Assembly (NCBI GenBank): GCA_947506155.1
Contig: CANNNV010000005.1
Span: 1-44,918, forward strand
DNA from: Methylococcaceae bacterium
Lineage (GTDB): Bacteria > Pseudomonadota > Gammaproteobacteria > Methylococcales > Methylomonadaceae
Length of the DNA: 44,918 nucleotides
Reading direction: 5' to 3'
Shown one piece after another: positions 9,801 through 19,966 of this stretch. The notes beneath the pieces are model-generated. The model was not told the DNA's origin. It did no database searches and saw nothing but the letters and a program-made list of their open reading frames with translations. Each line of letters starts with the position of its first letter. The first letter of the stretch is position 1. The position numbers and the translations under genes were made by a program.

Positions 9801-10532
9801 CTTAAAACTTGGCCAGTTGGCAACCACATCATTATCCTGCTGCGCAATCAAACTCCAGCGCTGCACAATGACGAGCAGGCCGTCGATGAACTCAGCCGGC
9901 TCCTGCAAACTGATGATGTCGTTAAATTCGGTTGCCGCGTCTTCATGCGCAGCCAGCTTAAGCCGCAAGGCTTCTGCTACCAGATCGGCGTTTTCATAAG
10001 CACTGTCCTTGTTTTTTGCCAGCAGTTTGTAATGGCTGGACAATATCCCGATAGCCGCCCCAACCCTGGCTACGCGATGTTCGGGATCATCATCCTGATT
10101 GGCTTCCGGGAAACCTGCCGCTATCAATAAATCAAAACGGTTCAAGATAGCCGGAATAGCCCAGTCGCTGGTATCCTGGCCTTTAAAAACAAAAGCCAAT
10201 TTATCAACTATTTCATTTTTATAGCTAAAAATGCTGTTGAATTCTTCCTTGATTTTTTCGCCCTGAGCCTGATGCTGCTCAGATACATTAAAAATCTTCG
10301 CAACAAATTGACCAACATAAGGCCCCATGCGTACCAGCAGATCAGAAATGGCTTCAGGCGCTAAGCCTACGCCTTGATTCTGGCGATAAAGTTTGAATTC
10401 ATCATGTAGCTGCGCGTCATGACGCGCTACCGAGGCATCGAATACCTCCAGCAAGTCTTTCAGGCGGGCAGAATCATATAAATCCGGATAATTAAAGCCG
10501 GGAATGCCTAAGGTAAGATTGTGTTGTTCCAT
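6843..10532 (-). CDS. Single-chain NfnB/NfnA-like iron-sulfur flavoprotein oxidoreductase
   Basis: This 1229-residue protein joins parts that are normally separate subunits. Residues 1-290 are helical and unrecognised. Residues 298-380 hold clustered cysteines (C298, C301, C309, C333, C365, C373, C376, C380), as in the [4Fe-4S] domain of GltD, NfnB and dihydropyrimidine dehydrogenase. Residues 430-800 are a GltD-type FAD/NAD(P)H module with GLGPAG (439-444) and a second nucleotide site GGGLTA (613-618). Residues about 905-1229 are a ferredoxin-NADP reductase-type module with HPGQFYRV (936 on), a nucleotide loop LGGGLGN, and a PyrK/NfnA-like [2Fe-2S] motif with C1161, C1167, C1170 and C1172, and C1188 as a possible extra ligand. 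This predicts electron transfer between two pyridine nucleotides and an iron-sulfur carrier, possibly bifurcating, in the cytoplasm. Substrate and partner are not known. It appears to be monocistronic, with its own terminator. Confidence 0.8.
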   Translation of the reverse strand: MEQHNLTLGIPGFNYPDLYDSARLKDLLEVFDASVARHDAQLHDEFKLYRQNQGVGLAPEAISDLLVRMGPYVGQFVAKIFNVSEQHQAQGEKIKEEFNSIFSYKNEIVDKLAFVFKGQDTSDWAIPAILNRFDLLIAAGFPEANQDDDPEHRVARVGAAIGILSSHYKLLAKNKDSAYENADLVAEALRLKLAAHEDAATEFNDIISLQEPAEFIDGLLVIVQRWSLIAQQDNDVVANWPSFKLPQKRDFDNLVEHQLVDRGEFKTWMGEHRRRRDGFKLTDARMNQRQVLSEINHCIYCHERDTDSCSKGMRNKKTNTFKVDPLGVTTIGCPLDEKISEMHLVKHNGDNIGALAIIIIDNPMCPGTGHRICNECMKGCIYQKTDPVDIPQIETNVLTDVLFMPYGFEMYSLLTRWNPLNVKRPYMLPYNGKNALVVGLGPAGYTMSHYLLNEGFGVAGIDGLKLEPLPVALTGDSENLPEPIVNFQDLYEELDQRILAGFGGVAEYGITVRWDKNFLKVIYLTLQRREAFRAYGGVRFGGTITIEDAWSMGFDHICVASGAGKPTVIDMKNNLMRGIRKASDFLMALQLTGAAKKSTLANLQVRLPAGVIGGGLTAMDTATELMAYYPVQVEKTLHRYEVLVNSYGEQAVRARYDQEEMSILDEFLAHGKAIVAERQRAETEDEQPDFQPLVESWGGVTLFYRKGINDAPAYRQNHEEIVKALEEGIALAEGMSPLAAQADEYGHLQAVEFEKLVQEDGRWNSSGQTLEVPLRSLYVAAGTSPNTIYQSEYPDTFVMDKWFFQRYEPEWTNDSVQLVAMHDETTPKLGKPAPLTSYQKDGKFISFYGDNHPVYAGNVVKAMASAKNGYPYVVKLFEQELVNLDPLQQSERDAALKTLFAGLDEALSATIVEINRLTPTIVEVVVKAPMAAEKFHPGQFYRVQNYEAFAPTVEGTVLAAEGLALTGAEVDKENGTISLIVLEMGSSSRLCATWKVGDPLVIMGVTGTPTDIPSGKTVLLLGGGLGNAVLFSIGKALRAAGNKVIYFAGYKFAQDRFKVEDVEAAADIIIWSVDKGEGVEAIIPTRPQDKSFVGNILECMLAYAQGNLGEQPISLSDVDHLIVIGSDRMMGAVKSARYDVLKPYLNKAHHAIGSINSPMQCMMKGICAQCLCKHIDAETGKEYFVYSCYDQDQDLDKVDFPHLNARLRQNTVQEKLSNLWLDYLLEKQS

Positions 10533-10662
10533 AATTCTCGTGTTATGTGTAGTTTATACAGGCTAGATAAAGGGCTTTAACTGTACAAAAGGTTACCGAA
10601 AAGACTAACAAAACCGGGTATTGTAAGTAGATATGATTTTGTTAGCCACAGATAATGGAGTA

Positions 10663-11550
10663 TCAGACAAACGATGTGGGCATTTTCTCTCTAAGTTTTA
10701 AAAACCGCTGGTACCGGGTCATTGAAATAGCGCCGCTTTCGGCGGCAGGTCGCACTGCGCAACCTTTATCCACCAGATGACGACAATTGTTAAACTGGCA
10801 TTGTTCAATCAAGGGCTGAAATTCACGGTAGCCGTAAGCCAGCTGCTGTTCGGAAAGCCCTGCCAAACCGAAAATCGCAACCCCCGGACTGTCGATTAAA
10901 TCACCGCCTTCATCCATGTGGTACAAAGTTGCAGCTGTGGTGGTATGGCGCCCGTGTTTGGTGGTCGCCGAAACGGTATTGGTTTTGAGTTCCTTATCCG
11001 GAATGATCGCATTGGTTAAACTGGACTTACCGACCCCGGATTGTCCGGCCAGAATACTGACCTGATCTTTTAACGCCAGCTTCAGCTCATCCAGACCGGA
11101 GGCGGCAGTAGCGCTAACCCGGTAGAAAGCATAGCCGAGATCGATATAATCCAGCAATTCCTTTTCGATTGCGTCGGCCTGCGGCAAATCGGTTTTATTC
11201 AATACCAGCGCCGCATTGATGTTCCGATTTTCGCAAATAGCCAGATACTGGTCTATCAACAAAAAATCGCAGTAAGGTTCAATCGCAAACACCACAAACA
11301 CCGTGTCGATATTGGCCGCAACCGGCCGAGTCTTGCCGTTACGGGATGGGCGCATCAATAACGAACGCCGGGGCAAAATTTCTTCGATCCGGCCCTGATC
11401 AGGTGAGGATTGCGTCCATAAAACCTTGTCACCTACCGCGACAGTTTCCAGTCGCCGCAGGGTTTGGCAAAGAACTATTTTACCTTCGTATTCAACCGCG
11501 ATACCCTGACCTAAATGGGAGATAACCAGGCCCTCAAGTAACTTCGTCAT
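10663..11550 (-). CDS. rsgA: Ribosome small-subunit-dependent GTPase A
   Basis: RsgA (YjeQ) is a circularly permuted GTPase that checks late 30S maturation. Using the ORF numbering, an OB-fold occupies residues 1-70, the G4 motif NKTD is at 119-122, G1 GQSGVGKSS is at 170-178, G3 is DSPGV, and a C-terminal zinc finger contains CQFNNCRHLVDKGC. The G4-G1-G3 order is the permutation that defines the family. The ORF track starts at GTG 11553, but the ATG at 11550 is preferred; it overlaps the stop of the upstream M48 protease as TGATG, which suggests translational coupling. The usual gammaproteobacterial partner orn is here on the other side of the M48 gene and divergent. Confidence 0.95.
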   Translation of the reverse strand: MTKLLEGLVISHLGQGIAVEYEGKIVLCQTLRRLETVAVGDKVLWTQSSPDQGRIEEILPRRSLLMRPSRNGKTRPVAANIDTVFVVFAIEPYCDFLLIDQYLAICENRNINAALVLNKTDLPQADAIEKELLDYIDLGYAFYRVSATAASGLDELKLALKDQVSILAGQSGVGKSSLTNAIIPDKELKTNTVSATTKHGRHTTTAATLYHMDEGGDLIDSPGVAIFGLAGLSEQQLAYGYREFQPLIEQCQFNNCRHLVDKGCAVRPAAESGAISMTRYQRFLKLREKMPTSFV

Positions 11551-12800
11551 CACGCCGTGCGTATATTAGCTTCTAAATTGGCGATGCGGATAGCCGCAGG
11601 CGGATGACTGTAATGAAACGCTGAATACAGCGGATCCGGTGTCAAGGTGCTGGCGTTTTCTTCATACAATTTAACCAGCGAGCTGATCAGCTTTTCAGCC
11701 TTGGCATGATTAGAGGCAAAATTATCGGCTTCAAACTCAAACTTACGCTGGAAATAAGCGCTGATCGGCTGCATAAAAAAGGTAAACGATGACGAGACCA
11801 GCATGAATAACAATAAAGCGGCCGCATGTGACGGCAGTTTGACGCCCAAGCCGTTATAAAACCAGGGCTGATCAATCAGCCAGCCTAATACGGCAAAACT
11901 GATCAGCGTCATGATAGAGGTGGCAATCAGCATTTTAATGGTGTGCTTGCATTTGAAATGGCCTAATTCGTGAGCCAGGATCGCCTCCAGTTCTTCATCC
12001 TCCAATGAGTTAACCAAGGTATCGTAAAACACGATGCGCTTGTTGTTGCCAAGTCCGGTGAAATAAGCGTTGCCGTGGCCTGAACGCTTGGAGCCATCCA
12101 TGATGAAAATGCCCTGAGAATTAAAGCCGCAGCGGGCTAATAAGCCCGAAATGCGATCTTTTAACGCACCATCTTCCATCGGCGTAAATTTATTGAATAA
12201 CGGCGCGATCACGGTAGGAAACAGCCAGCTCATCAGCAAGGAAAAGCCCATCAATATGCCCCAAGCCCATAACCACCACAAAGAACCAATGCTATCCATG
12301 ACCCATAGGATCAAAGCCAGCAACGGCAGGCCGATAGCCGCACCTAAAGTCAGTTGCAGCAGCTGATCCTTGATGAAGCGCTGCGGGGTACTTTTGTTAA
12401 AGCCGAATTTTTCTTCAATCACAAAGGTTTGGTAGACGCTGGTGGGAATTTCAACCGCCGTCATCACCAGAAAAACACCAGCTACCGCAGCCAATCCGGC
12501 CAGCAACGGACTTGTAATTAGGTCTGCAAAAAATTCAAATGCCAGATTAATGCCACCGCCCAGCGTCAGCAACAACAAAAAAACAACGCCAAGAATGCTG
12601 TCTATATTACCCAGTTTGCTTTTTTCCAGGGTGTAGTCAGCCGCTTTCTGATGAGCTTCCAGCGGGACGGTGTTTTTAAAGGCCTCAGGCACTTCGGGAC
12701 GGTGCTTGGCAACATGAGCTGCATGGCGTTGAGCCAGCCAAAATTGCACTGAAAAAGACAGGCTCAGCGCGATTAAAAAGACGATAGTAAAGCTGTTCAT
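11550..12800 (-). CDS. Ste24-like M48 family membrane metalloprotease
   Basis: This 416-residue integral membrane protein has the zinc motif HELGH at 277-281 and the downstream glutamate ligand in FEFEADNFA. Hydrophobic segments lie near residues 4-22, 68-90, 100-118, 150-200, 285-310 and 325-345. The order matches CAAX prenyl protease 1 (Ste24) homologues in bacteria, which lack prenylated substrates and are thought to act in membrane protein quality control. Its stop overlaps the rsgA start, so the two are co-expressed. It diverges from orn across 88 bp. Family assignment is firm; the substrate is unknown. Confidence 0.9.
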   Translation of the reverse strand: MNSFTIVFLIALSLSFSVQFWLAQRHAAHVAKHRPEVPEAFKNTVPLEAHQKAADYTLEKSKLGNIDSILGVVFLLLLTLGGGINLAFEFFADLITSPLLAGLAAVAGVFLVMTAVEIPTSVYQTFVIEEKFGFNKSTPQRFIKDQLLQLTLGAAIGLPLLALILWVMDSIGSLWWLWAWGILMGFSLLMSWLFPTVIAPLFNKFTPMEDGALKDRISGLLARCGFNSQGIFIMDGSKRSGHGNAYFTGLGNNKRIVFYDTLVNSLEDEELEAILAHELGHFKCKHTIKMLIATSIMTLISFAVLGWLIDQPWFYNGLGVKLPSHAAALLLFMLVSSSFTFFMQPISAYFQRKFEFEADNFASNHAKAEKLISSLVKLYEENASTLTPDPLYSAFHYSHPPAAIRIANLEANIRTA

Positions 12801-12888
12801 AAGCGAAATTCTTCAAAGTTTAAGAGTTAGACGTACCAATTTGGCAATGCTACACTAACCGCCCCCTTGAATACAACGGAATCAATAA

Positions 12889-13434
12889 ATGGCGCAGGAC
12901 TTATCGCATCTTATCTGGATAGACCTTGAAATGACCGGACTCGATCCGGACAACGATCAGATTATCGAAATCGCCACGGTTATTACCGATAAGAATTTGG
13001 TTATTCTGGCGCAAGGCCCAGTGCTGGCGGTGCATCAGTCAGATGCGACATTAGCGGCCATGGATGACTGGAATCAAAAGCATCACGGCCAATCTGGCTT
13101 GATAGCACGGGTCAAGGCGTCAACGATTGATGCGGAAGAGGCTGAACGCCAAACCCTGGAATTTTTAACCCAGTGGGTGCCGGCGCAGACATCGCCAATT
13201 TGCGGCAACAGCATCGGTCAGGATCGGCGCTTTTTATATCGCTACATGCCCAAACTGGAAGCCTATTTTCATTATCGCAATATCGATGTTTCAACGTTAA
13301 AAGAGCTGGCGGCACGCTGGGCGCCTGAACTCAAGGACGGCTTTAAAAAAGCGTCGTCACATCAAGCCCTGGATGACATTATCGAATCGATCGAAGAGCT
13401 GCGCTATTACCGCGAGCATTTCATCAAGTTCTAG
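12889..13434 (+). CDS. orn: Oligoribonuclease
   Basis: Orn is a DEDDh 3'-5' exonuclease that degrades 2-5 nt RNAs, including the pGpG made from c-di-GMP. The 181-residue product has the Exo I motif [20 protein letters not shown], Exo II around [13 protein letters not shown], and Exo [17 protein letters not shown] with its catalytic H and D. The length is normal for the family. It is followed after 2 nt by crcB, so the two are probably one transcript. Orn is usually essential in gammaproteobacteria. Confidence 0.97.
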   Translation: MAQDLSHLIWIDLEMTGLDPDNDQIIEIATVITDKNLVILAQGPVLAVHQSDATLAAMDDWNQKHHGQSGLIARVKASTIDAEEAERQTLEFLTQWVPAQTSPICGNSIGQDRRFLYRYMPKLEAYFHYRNIDVSTLKELAARWAPELKDGFKKASSHQALDDIIESIEELRYYREHFIKF

Positions 13435-13436
13435 TT

Positions 13437-15516
<2,080 letters not shown>

Positions 15517-15580
15517 CCAGCCTATCCTCACCCTACCCAATTGCGGAATAAGCAATCAAAAATTAAGACATTAACTAAAT

Positions 15581-16411
15581 ATGACCGAAAAAGAAAATTT
15601 TGCAAAAAAACTCGAAGAATTTGTTGTCGAGTTTAAAGAGCATATCAGCACAGATAAAGGCCAATGGACAGTAAAAGGCTTTATTGATATTTTTAAGAAC
15701 GTATACACCATCTCTTCAGATACCAAGATTGTATCAAAAATTCTTGAAATCCATCTATTCCCAAAAATCCTGCATTTTGCACAAGTTAACGGATACAAGG
15801 TAGTTCTTGCCGATCATCAGAATTACTATCCCGACCTATCATTTGTCAAAGCCAGTGATGAATCTATCAAATTCGCAGTCGATTTTAAGACCACCTATCG
15901 GAATCCAAAGAAGCCATACTTATGCAATGGATTTACACTGGGTTCCCACGGCAAATACTTTGAACATCGCACCAGCACTAAAAACATTCAGTTTCCCTAC
16001 GGTGCTTATTCGGGTCATTTCTGTCTAGGTATCATCTACGACAGAGCAAATGGCGCATCGATTGATGAAACAAAAATACACAGTATTGATGAACTACATT
16101 CAATTGCTTCGGTTGTAGGAAATTTTCAATTCTTTGTTACAGAAAAATGGAAAATTGCCAGCGATAAAGGTGGTAGTGGTAATACAGCTAATATCGGTAG
16201 TATCAACAATATCGCTGATATAGTTAGCGGTCAGGGTATGTTTTCAAAGCTCGGCGAACATTGGTTTGATGAGTATTGGATAAACTACAAAAAAATAATT
16301 ACCTTAAACGAAGAAGGTGGAACAAAAACAATCTCCACACTTCGCGATTACGTAGACTACAAAAACGGTGACATTTCCTTGGTTGTAAATAAAAGGAATG
16401 GTAAAGAATGA
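15581..16411 (+). CDS. EcoRV-like type II restriction endonuclease
   Basis: The 276-residue protein aligns along its length with EcoRV as I remember it: [32 protein letters not shown] and [12 protein letters not shown] all have close EcoRV counterparts. The catalytic set E56, D85, D101, K103 keeps the exact spacing of EcoRV E45, D74, D90, K92 (29, 16 and 2 residues). The recognition loop GSGNTAN (198-204) and the Q-loop (HQNYYPD) are conserved, which predicts blunt cleavage of GATATC. The stop overlaps the methylase start (ATGA). The start has almost no Shine-Dalgarno (ATTAACTAAATATG), which may keep the toxin low. The gene looks AT-richer than serS, consistent with transfer. Confidence 0.92.
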   Translation: MTEKENFAKKLEEFVVEFKEHISTDKGQWTVKGFIDIFKNVYTISSDTKIVSKILEIHLFPKILHFAQVNGYKVVLADHQNYYPDLSFVKASDESIKFAVDFKTTYRNPKKPYLCNGFTLGSHGKYFEHRTSTKNIQFPYGAYSGHFCLGIIYDRANGASIDETKIHSIDELHSIASVVGNFQFFVTEKWKIASDKGGSGNTANIGSINNIADIVSGQGMFSKLGEHWFDEYWINYKKIITLNEEGGTKTISTLRDYVDYKNGDISLVVNKRNGKE

Positions 16412-17325
16412 TCCTAAAAGTCGGTGTGCCTCCAATCAAGTCGCAAGGCATAAAAACCAAACTCGTTCCTTGGATTGAAAGTATTGTTCCTAGCGATTTT
16501 ACTGGTGCCTGGATCGAACCTTTTATGGGGACGGGAGCGGTGGCTTTTAATGTCGCGCCTCATCATGCGATTTTGTGTGACACCAATCCTCATTTGATTA
16601 ATTTTTATTCTGGCATAGCTACTGAAGAAATAACGCCTGAAGTAGTAAGAGAATACCTTATACGCGAGGGTGATCTTCTTTTATCAAAAGGTGAGGAGCA
16701 TTATTATTTTATAAGAGAAAGATTTAATTCCGGACACTCACCACTGGACTTTCTATTTCTTAATCGCGCCGGATTTAATGGCATGATTCGCTTCAATCGA
16801 AAGGGGGGATTTAATATTCCTTTTTGTAAAAAACCACAGCGCTTTGCGCAAGCCTATGTCACGAAAATAATTAATCAAGTTGCTTGGGCTTGCAAAATAA
16901 TTAAGACAAAAGAATTTATCTTCAAGTGTCAAGATTTTAATAAAACCATTTCTGAAGCATCGTCATCAGACATTATTTATTGTGATCCACCCTATATTGG
17001 CAGGCATGTTGATTACTATAATGGTTGGGATGATACGCATGAACGGGAATTATTCGATAGACTTTCTCATTTTGCAGGAAAGTTTATTTTATCGACTTGG
17101 CATCACAATGATTACCGAGAAAATGAATACGTTAAGACCCTGTGGTCAAAACATTCCGTTCTTACCCGCGAACATTTTTATCATGTTGGTGGTAAAGAAA
17201 AAAACAGAAACCCCGTTATTGAAGCCCTAATTACAAATTTCACGGCAATTCCTATCGAGCGAAAAACAGATAGCCCAATCCAGTACGCGCTATTTGAAGG
17301 GCAAGGGAAATATGGTTCAGAATAA
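16408..17325 (+). CDS. EcoRV-type DNA adenine-N6 methyltransferase (D12 class)
   Basis: This protects host DNA by methylating adenine in the site cut by the adjacent nuclease, presumably GATATC. The 305-residue protein has the alpha-class order: [17 protein letters not shown] at the start, SAM-binding [12 protein letters not shown] (37-48), a middle target-recognition region, and catalytic DPPY (193-196). The opening and the stretches [16 protein letters not shown] and [14 protein letters not shown] are characteristic of M.EcoRV within the Dam family. It starts inside the nuclease stop codon with AAGGA about 9 nt upstream, a better ribosome-binding site than that of the nuclease. No controller (C) gene is visible. 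Confidence 0.93.
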   Translation: MILKVGVPPIKSQGIKTKLVPWIESIVPSDFTGAWIEPFMGTGAVAFNVAPHHAILCDTNPHLINFYSGIATEEITPEVVREYLIREGDLLLSKGEEHYYFIRERFNSGHSPLDFLFLNRAGFNGMIRFNRKGGFNIPFCKKPQRFAQAYVTKIINQVAWACKIIKTKEFIFKCQDFNKTISEASSSDIIYCDPPYIGRHVDYYNGWDDTHERELFDRLSHFAGKFILSTWHHNDYRENEYVKTLWSKHSVLTREHFYHVGGKEKNRNPVIEALITNFTAIPIERKTDSPIQYALFEGQGKYGSE

Positions 17326-17384
17326 AGGAGTATTTCAACGCTGTACGTTTTCTTGGCCCATATAATGTTTCCACCCGTGGAACG

Positions 17385-18023
17385 TTAGCTAACCAGCCGT
17401 CCAATAGTACGAAAAACATCAGCAAACATGTCTTTAGTCAGTCGCTTGGTCTGCACGTTGTAGCGACTGGTATGATAGGAATCAACTAAGCTTAAGCCCT
17501 CCGGCAACACATGCAGCGCATTATGGAAAAACTTGGCGCTGCTTTGTTTCAAGCCGTAAGCTTTTAAAACCGCCTGATGGGCAACCAGGCCTAAAGCCAG
17601 TATCACCGCCTGCTCCGGCAAGGTTTTTAACTCGGCGGCCAGATAAGCATTGCACTGATTGATTTCAGTCGAACTCGGTTTGTTTTGTGGGGGCAGGCAT
17701 TTGACCGCATTAGTGATACGGCAATTTTTAAGCACCAGACCGTCAGTCAGAGCTTCGGATTTGAGTTGATTACTGTAGCCGAACTGATACAGCGCTTCAT
17801 ACAATAACAGGCCGGCATAATCGCCGGTAAACGGCCTGCCTGTGGCATTAGCGCCGTGCATGCCGGGCGCCAGTCCGACTATCAGCAACCGGGCTGAACT
17901 ATCACCAAACGGCGCAACGGGCCGGGCATGGTAATCGGGATGCAGTTGCTTAACGGCGCAGAGAAAATCATCCAGCCGTTTACACTGCTTGCAATCTTGA
18001 TCGAAGATTTGTTTTGAATACAT
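17385..18023 (-). CDS. Uracil-DNA glycosylase, family 5 (UDGb-like)
   Basis: It removes uracil and related damaged bases from DNA. The motif GLAPGMHGANATGRPFTG is the family 5 signature; family 4 has an acidic residue after GEAP. Counting from the ORF-track start, four cysteines, C16, C19, C114 and C129, have the arrangement that binds a [4Fe-4S] cluster in families 4 and 5. A C-terminal DSYHTSRYNVQTKRLT matches the second active-site segment. The ORF track begins at a TTG (18038) directly after the rnhB stop; the ATG five codons later (18023) is preferred, although neither has a clear Shine-Dalgarno. It follows rnhB, so two nucleic-acid repair genes are coupled. Confidence 0.88.
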   Translation of the reverse strand: MYSKQIFDQDCKQCKRLDDFLCAVKQLHPDYHARPVAPFGDSSARLLIVGLAPGMHGANATGRPFTGDYAGLLLYEALYQFGYSNQLKSEALTDGLVLKNCRITNAVKCLPPQNKPSSTEINQCNAYLAAELKTLPEQAVILALGLVAHQAVLKAYGLKQSSAKFFHNALHVLPEGLSLVDSYHTSRYNVQTKRLTKDMFADVFRTIGRLVS

Positions 18024-18038
18024 AAAATTGGTAGCCAA

Positions 18039-18623
18039 TTAATCTAAATATTTACCCCTCAGCAGCATGGTTCTAACCGGATTAAAAGTTTTTCTGTGTA
18101 TGTCTAAAAAGCCGAACTGTTCTATTTCAGCCAGATGCTGCTTGGTTCCATAACCTTTATGGATATGAAACGAAAATTCAGGGTAATGCGTGTGGTACTC
18201 GACCATCAGTTTATCCCGTTCGACTTTGGCCAATATTGACGCCGCGCTAATCGCCTGAACTTTACTGTCCCCTTTAACTATAGCCTGCGCCGGCATTATT
18301 AACTTAGGCAACTGATTGCCATCCACTAAAACCTGATCCGGCTGGATAGCCAAACCGTTCACCGCTCTTTGCATCGCTAGCAACGTAGCCTGAAGGATAT
18401 TGAGCCTATCGATCTCTTCAACACTGGCTTGGGCAATAGACCAACTTAGAGACATTTCCTTGATCAGACTATAAAGACTCTCCCGTTTGCTTGCGCTAAG
18501 AACTTTAGAATCGGCGAGACCCGCTATGGGTCTTAGCGGATCCAGGATAACAGCGGCTGCATACACAGGACCAGCAAGCGGGCCACGGCCTGCTTCATCA
18601 ACCCCGGCCTCACACATCATCAT
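18039..18623 (-). CDS. rnhB: Ribonuclease HII
   Basis: RNase HII cuts at ribonucleotides embedded in DNA and starts ribonucleotide excision repair. The 194-residue protein has [21 protein letters not shown] (catalytic D and E plus the GRG motif that senses the ribonucleotide 2'-OH), VDGNQLP, and the C-terminal [17 protein letters not shown]. Three consecutive ATG codons open the frame and any could be used. It starts 1 nt after the lpxA stop, the usual rnhB location at the end of the lpx cluster, here without lpxB between them. Confidence 0.96.
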   Translation of the reverse strand: MMMCEAGVDEAGRGPLAGPVYAAAVILDPLRPIAGLADSKVLSASKRESLYSLIKEMSLSWSIAQASVEEIDRLNILQATLLAMQRAVNGLAIQPDQVLVDGNQLPKLIMPAQAIVKGDSKVQAISAASILAKVERDKLMVEYHTHYPEFSFHIHKGYGTKQHLAEIEQFGFLDIHRKTFNPVRTMLLRGKYLD

Positions 18624-18624
18624 C

Positions 18625-19395
18625 TTAACGTAATATACCCCGGTTTACATTACGCAAAAAACTGACCATATCAGACAACTCCTTGCTTTCACCAGCTAAA
18701 TCTTCCATTTGATCCAGCGCATCTTCTAATCTCAGATTAGTCTTGTAAATAATCCTGTACGCCTTTCTGATTAACCGAATGTCTTCAGGAGAGATGCCGT
18801 TACGTTCCATACCGACTGAATTGATGCCATGAGGGCGGGTAGGCTTGCCGCCGACCATCACAAAAGGAGGGATATCCTGGGTAATCGCGCTGCCCATTGC
18901 GGCAAAACTGTACTGCCCTATTTGAGTGAACTGATGCACCAAGGTAAAGCCACCCAAGATGGCATGGCTATGTAAATGCACATGCCCTGCTAAAGAGGCG
19001 CCATTAGCCATAATCACGTGATTACCGATGATGCAGTCATGCGCCACATGCGTGTACGCCATAAACAGGTTATCGCTACCTATTTTGGTTAGACTACGAT
19101 CTTGCTTGGTCCCTCGGTGCATGGAGGTATATTCACGTATGGTATTTCTATCGCCAATTTCCAGCCGGGTTATCTCCGCAGCATATTTTTTATCCTGGGG
19201 ATCTTCACCTATGGACGTAAATTGATAAATACGATTGTGCCGACCTATCGTGGTAGGTCCCTTGATAACCACATGGGATCCTATCACCGTACCGGCGCCG
19301 ATCTTTACATCGGCACCTATCACAGAAAAAGGACCTACCGACACACCCTCAGCCAGTTCGGCCTTGCTATCGACTATCGCTGTTGGATCGATCAA
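18625..19395 (-). CDS. lpxA: UDP-N-acetylglucosamine O-acyltransferase
   Basis: LpxA makes the first committed step of lipid A: acyl transfer from acyl-ACP to the 3-OH of UDP-GlcNAc. The protein is a left-handed beta helix of hexapeptide repeats ([20 protein letters not shown] and on), with the catalytic-histidine segment [13 protein letters not shown] and the C-terminal helical domain. The ORF track starts at an ATG (19419) inside fabZ that adds an unusual MCSGGELI. The TTG at 19395 gives MIDPTAIVD, the normal family start, and has GGTGG upstream, so it is preferred (256 residues against about 260). It lies 2 nt after fabZ. Confidence 0.94.
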   Translation of the reverse strand: MIDPTAIVDSKAELAEGVSVGPFSVIGADVKIGAGTVIGSHVVIKGPTTIGRHNRIYQFTSIGEDPQDKKYAAEITRLEIGDRNTIREYTSMHRGTKQDRSLTKIGSDNLFMAYTHVAHDCIIGNHVIMANGASLAGHVHLHSHAILGGFTLVHQFTQIGQYSFAAMGSAITQDIPPFVMVGGKPTRPHGINSVGMERNGISPEDIRLIRKAYRIIYKTNLRLEDALDQMEDLAGESKELSDMVSFLRNVNRGILR

Positions 19396-19397
19396 AA

Positions 19398-19841
19398 TTA
19401 ATTCACCACCGCTGCACATCTGATTTCGGCACTCGCAACAAATTCACCATCCACTTCCGCACGACATTCAAATGCCCAAATATTACGCTTGCTTTTAACA
19501 AATCTTGCTTCCAGCATCAATTGATCACCTGGTACTACAGGCCGCTTAAACTTGGCCTTATCGATACCCACTAAATAATAAATCATACCCGCCAATTCAT
19601 CGCCTGCTGTTTCTGATGCCAACAAACCCGTGGCCTGAGCCAGTGCTTCTAAAATCAACACGCCCGGCATAATCGGTTTTTGCGGAAAATGTCCCTGAAA
19701 AAAAGGTTCATTGTAAGTTACATTTTTTATGCCCAGCAATCTAATGCCTGGCTCACACTCAATAACCTTATCAACCAGTAAAAAAGGATAACGATGTGGT
19801 AAAAATTCTTGTATTTGTAAAATATCTAGCTTAACGGACAT
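19398..19841 (-). CDS. fabZ: 3-hydroxyacyl-[acyl-carrier-protein] dehydratase FabZ
   Basis: FabZ dehydrates beta-hydroxyacyl-ACP in fatty-acid elongation and competes with LpxA for the same C3-hydroxy substrates. The 147-residue hot-dog protein has [13 protein letters not shown] and the active-site helix [20 protein letters not shown], with catalytic H51 and E65. The gene is first in a short fabZ-lpxA-rnhB unit downstream of a strong hairpin that separates it from skp, so it probably has its own promoter in the 125-nt gap. Confidence 0.97.
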   Translation of the reverse strand: MSVKLDILQIQEFLPHRYPFLLVDKVIECEPGIRLLGIKNVTYNEPFFQGHFPQKPIMPGVLILEALAQATGLLASETAGDELAGMIYYLVGIDKAKFKRPVVPGDQLMLEARFVKSKRNIWAFECRAEVDGEFVASAEIRCAAVVN

Positions 19842-19860
19842 ATTTGAGGATGCTTCCTAA

Positions 19861-19922
19861 AAAAGTGATGGCTATTAAAATCGGGTAAAAGGCCAAAGGT
19901 AAACCTGATCTTTAATAGCCAT
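19861..19922 (-). terminator. Long inverted repeat with T-run between skp and fabZ
   Basis: A perfect 12-bp inverted repeat (ATGGCTATTAAA / TTTAATAGCCAT) is extended inward by ATCGGGT/ACCTGAT with one G-U pair. On the minus strand it is followed by CACTTTTTT. It lies downstream of skp at the place where lpxD is found in related genomes. The likely role is termination of the bamA-skp transcript. Confidence 0.78.
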
Positions 19923-19966
19923 TTAGTGATAAAAAATGACGATGTGCATAAATAAAGACCGTGTAA

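Noticed and set aside
9717-10130. 137-aa plus-strand ORF
   Set aside because: Antisense to the N-terminal part of the same flavoprotein gene, without a ribosome-binding site or conserved motifs.
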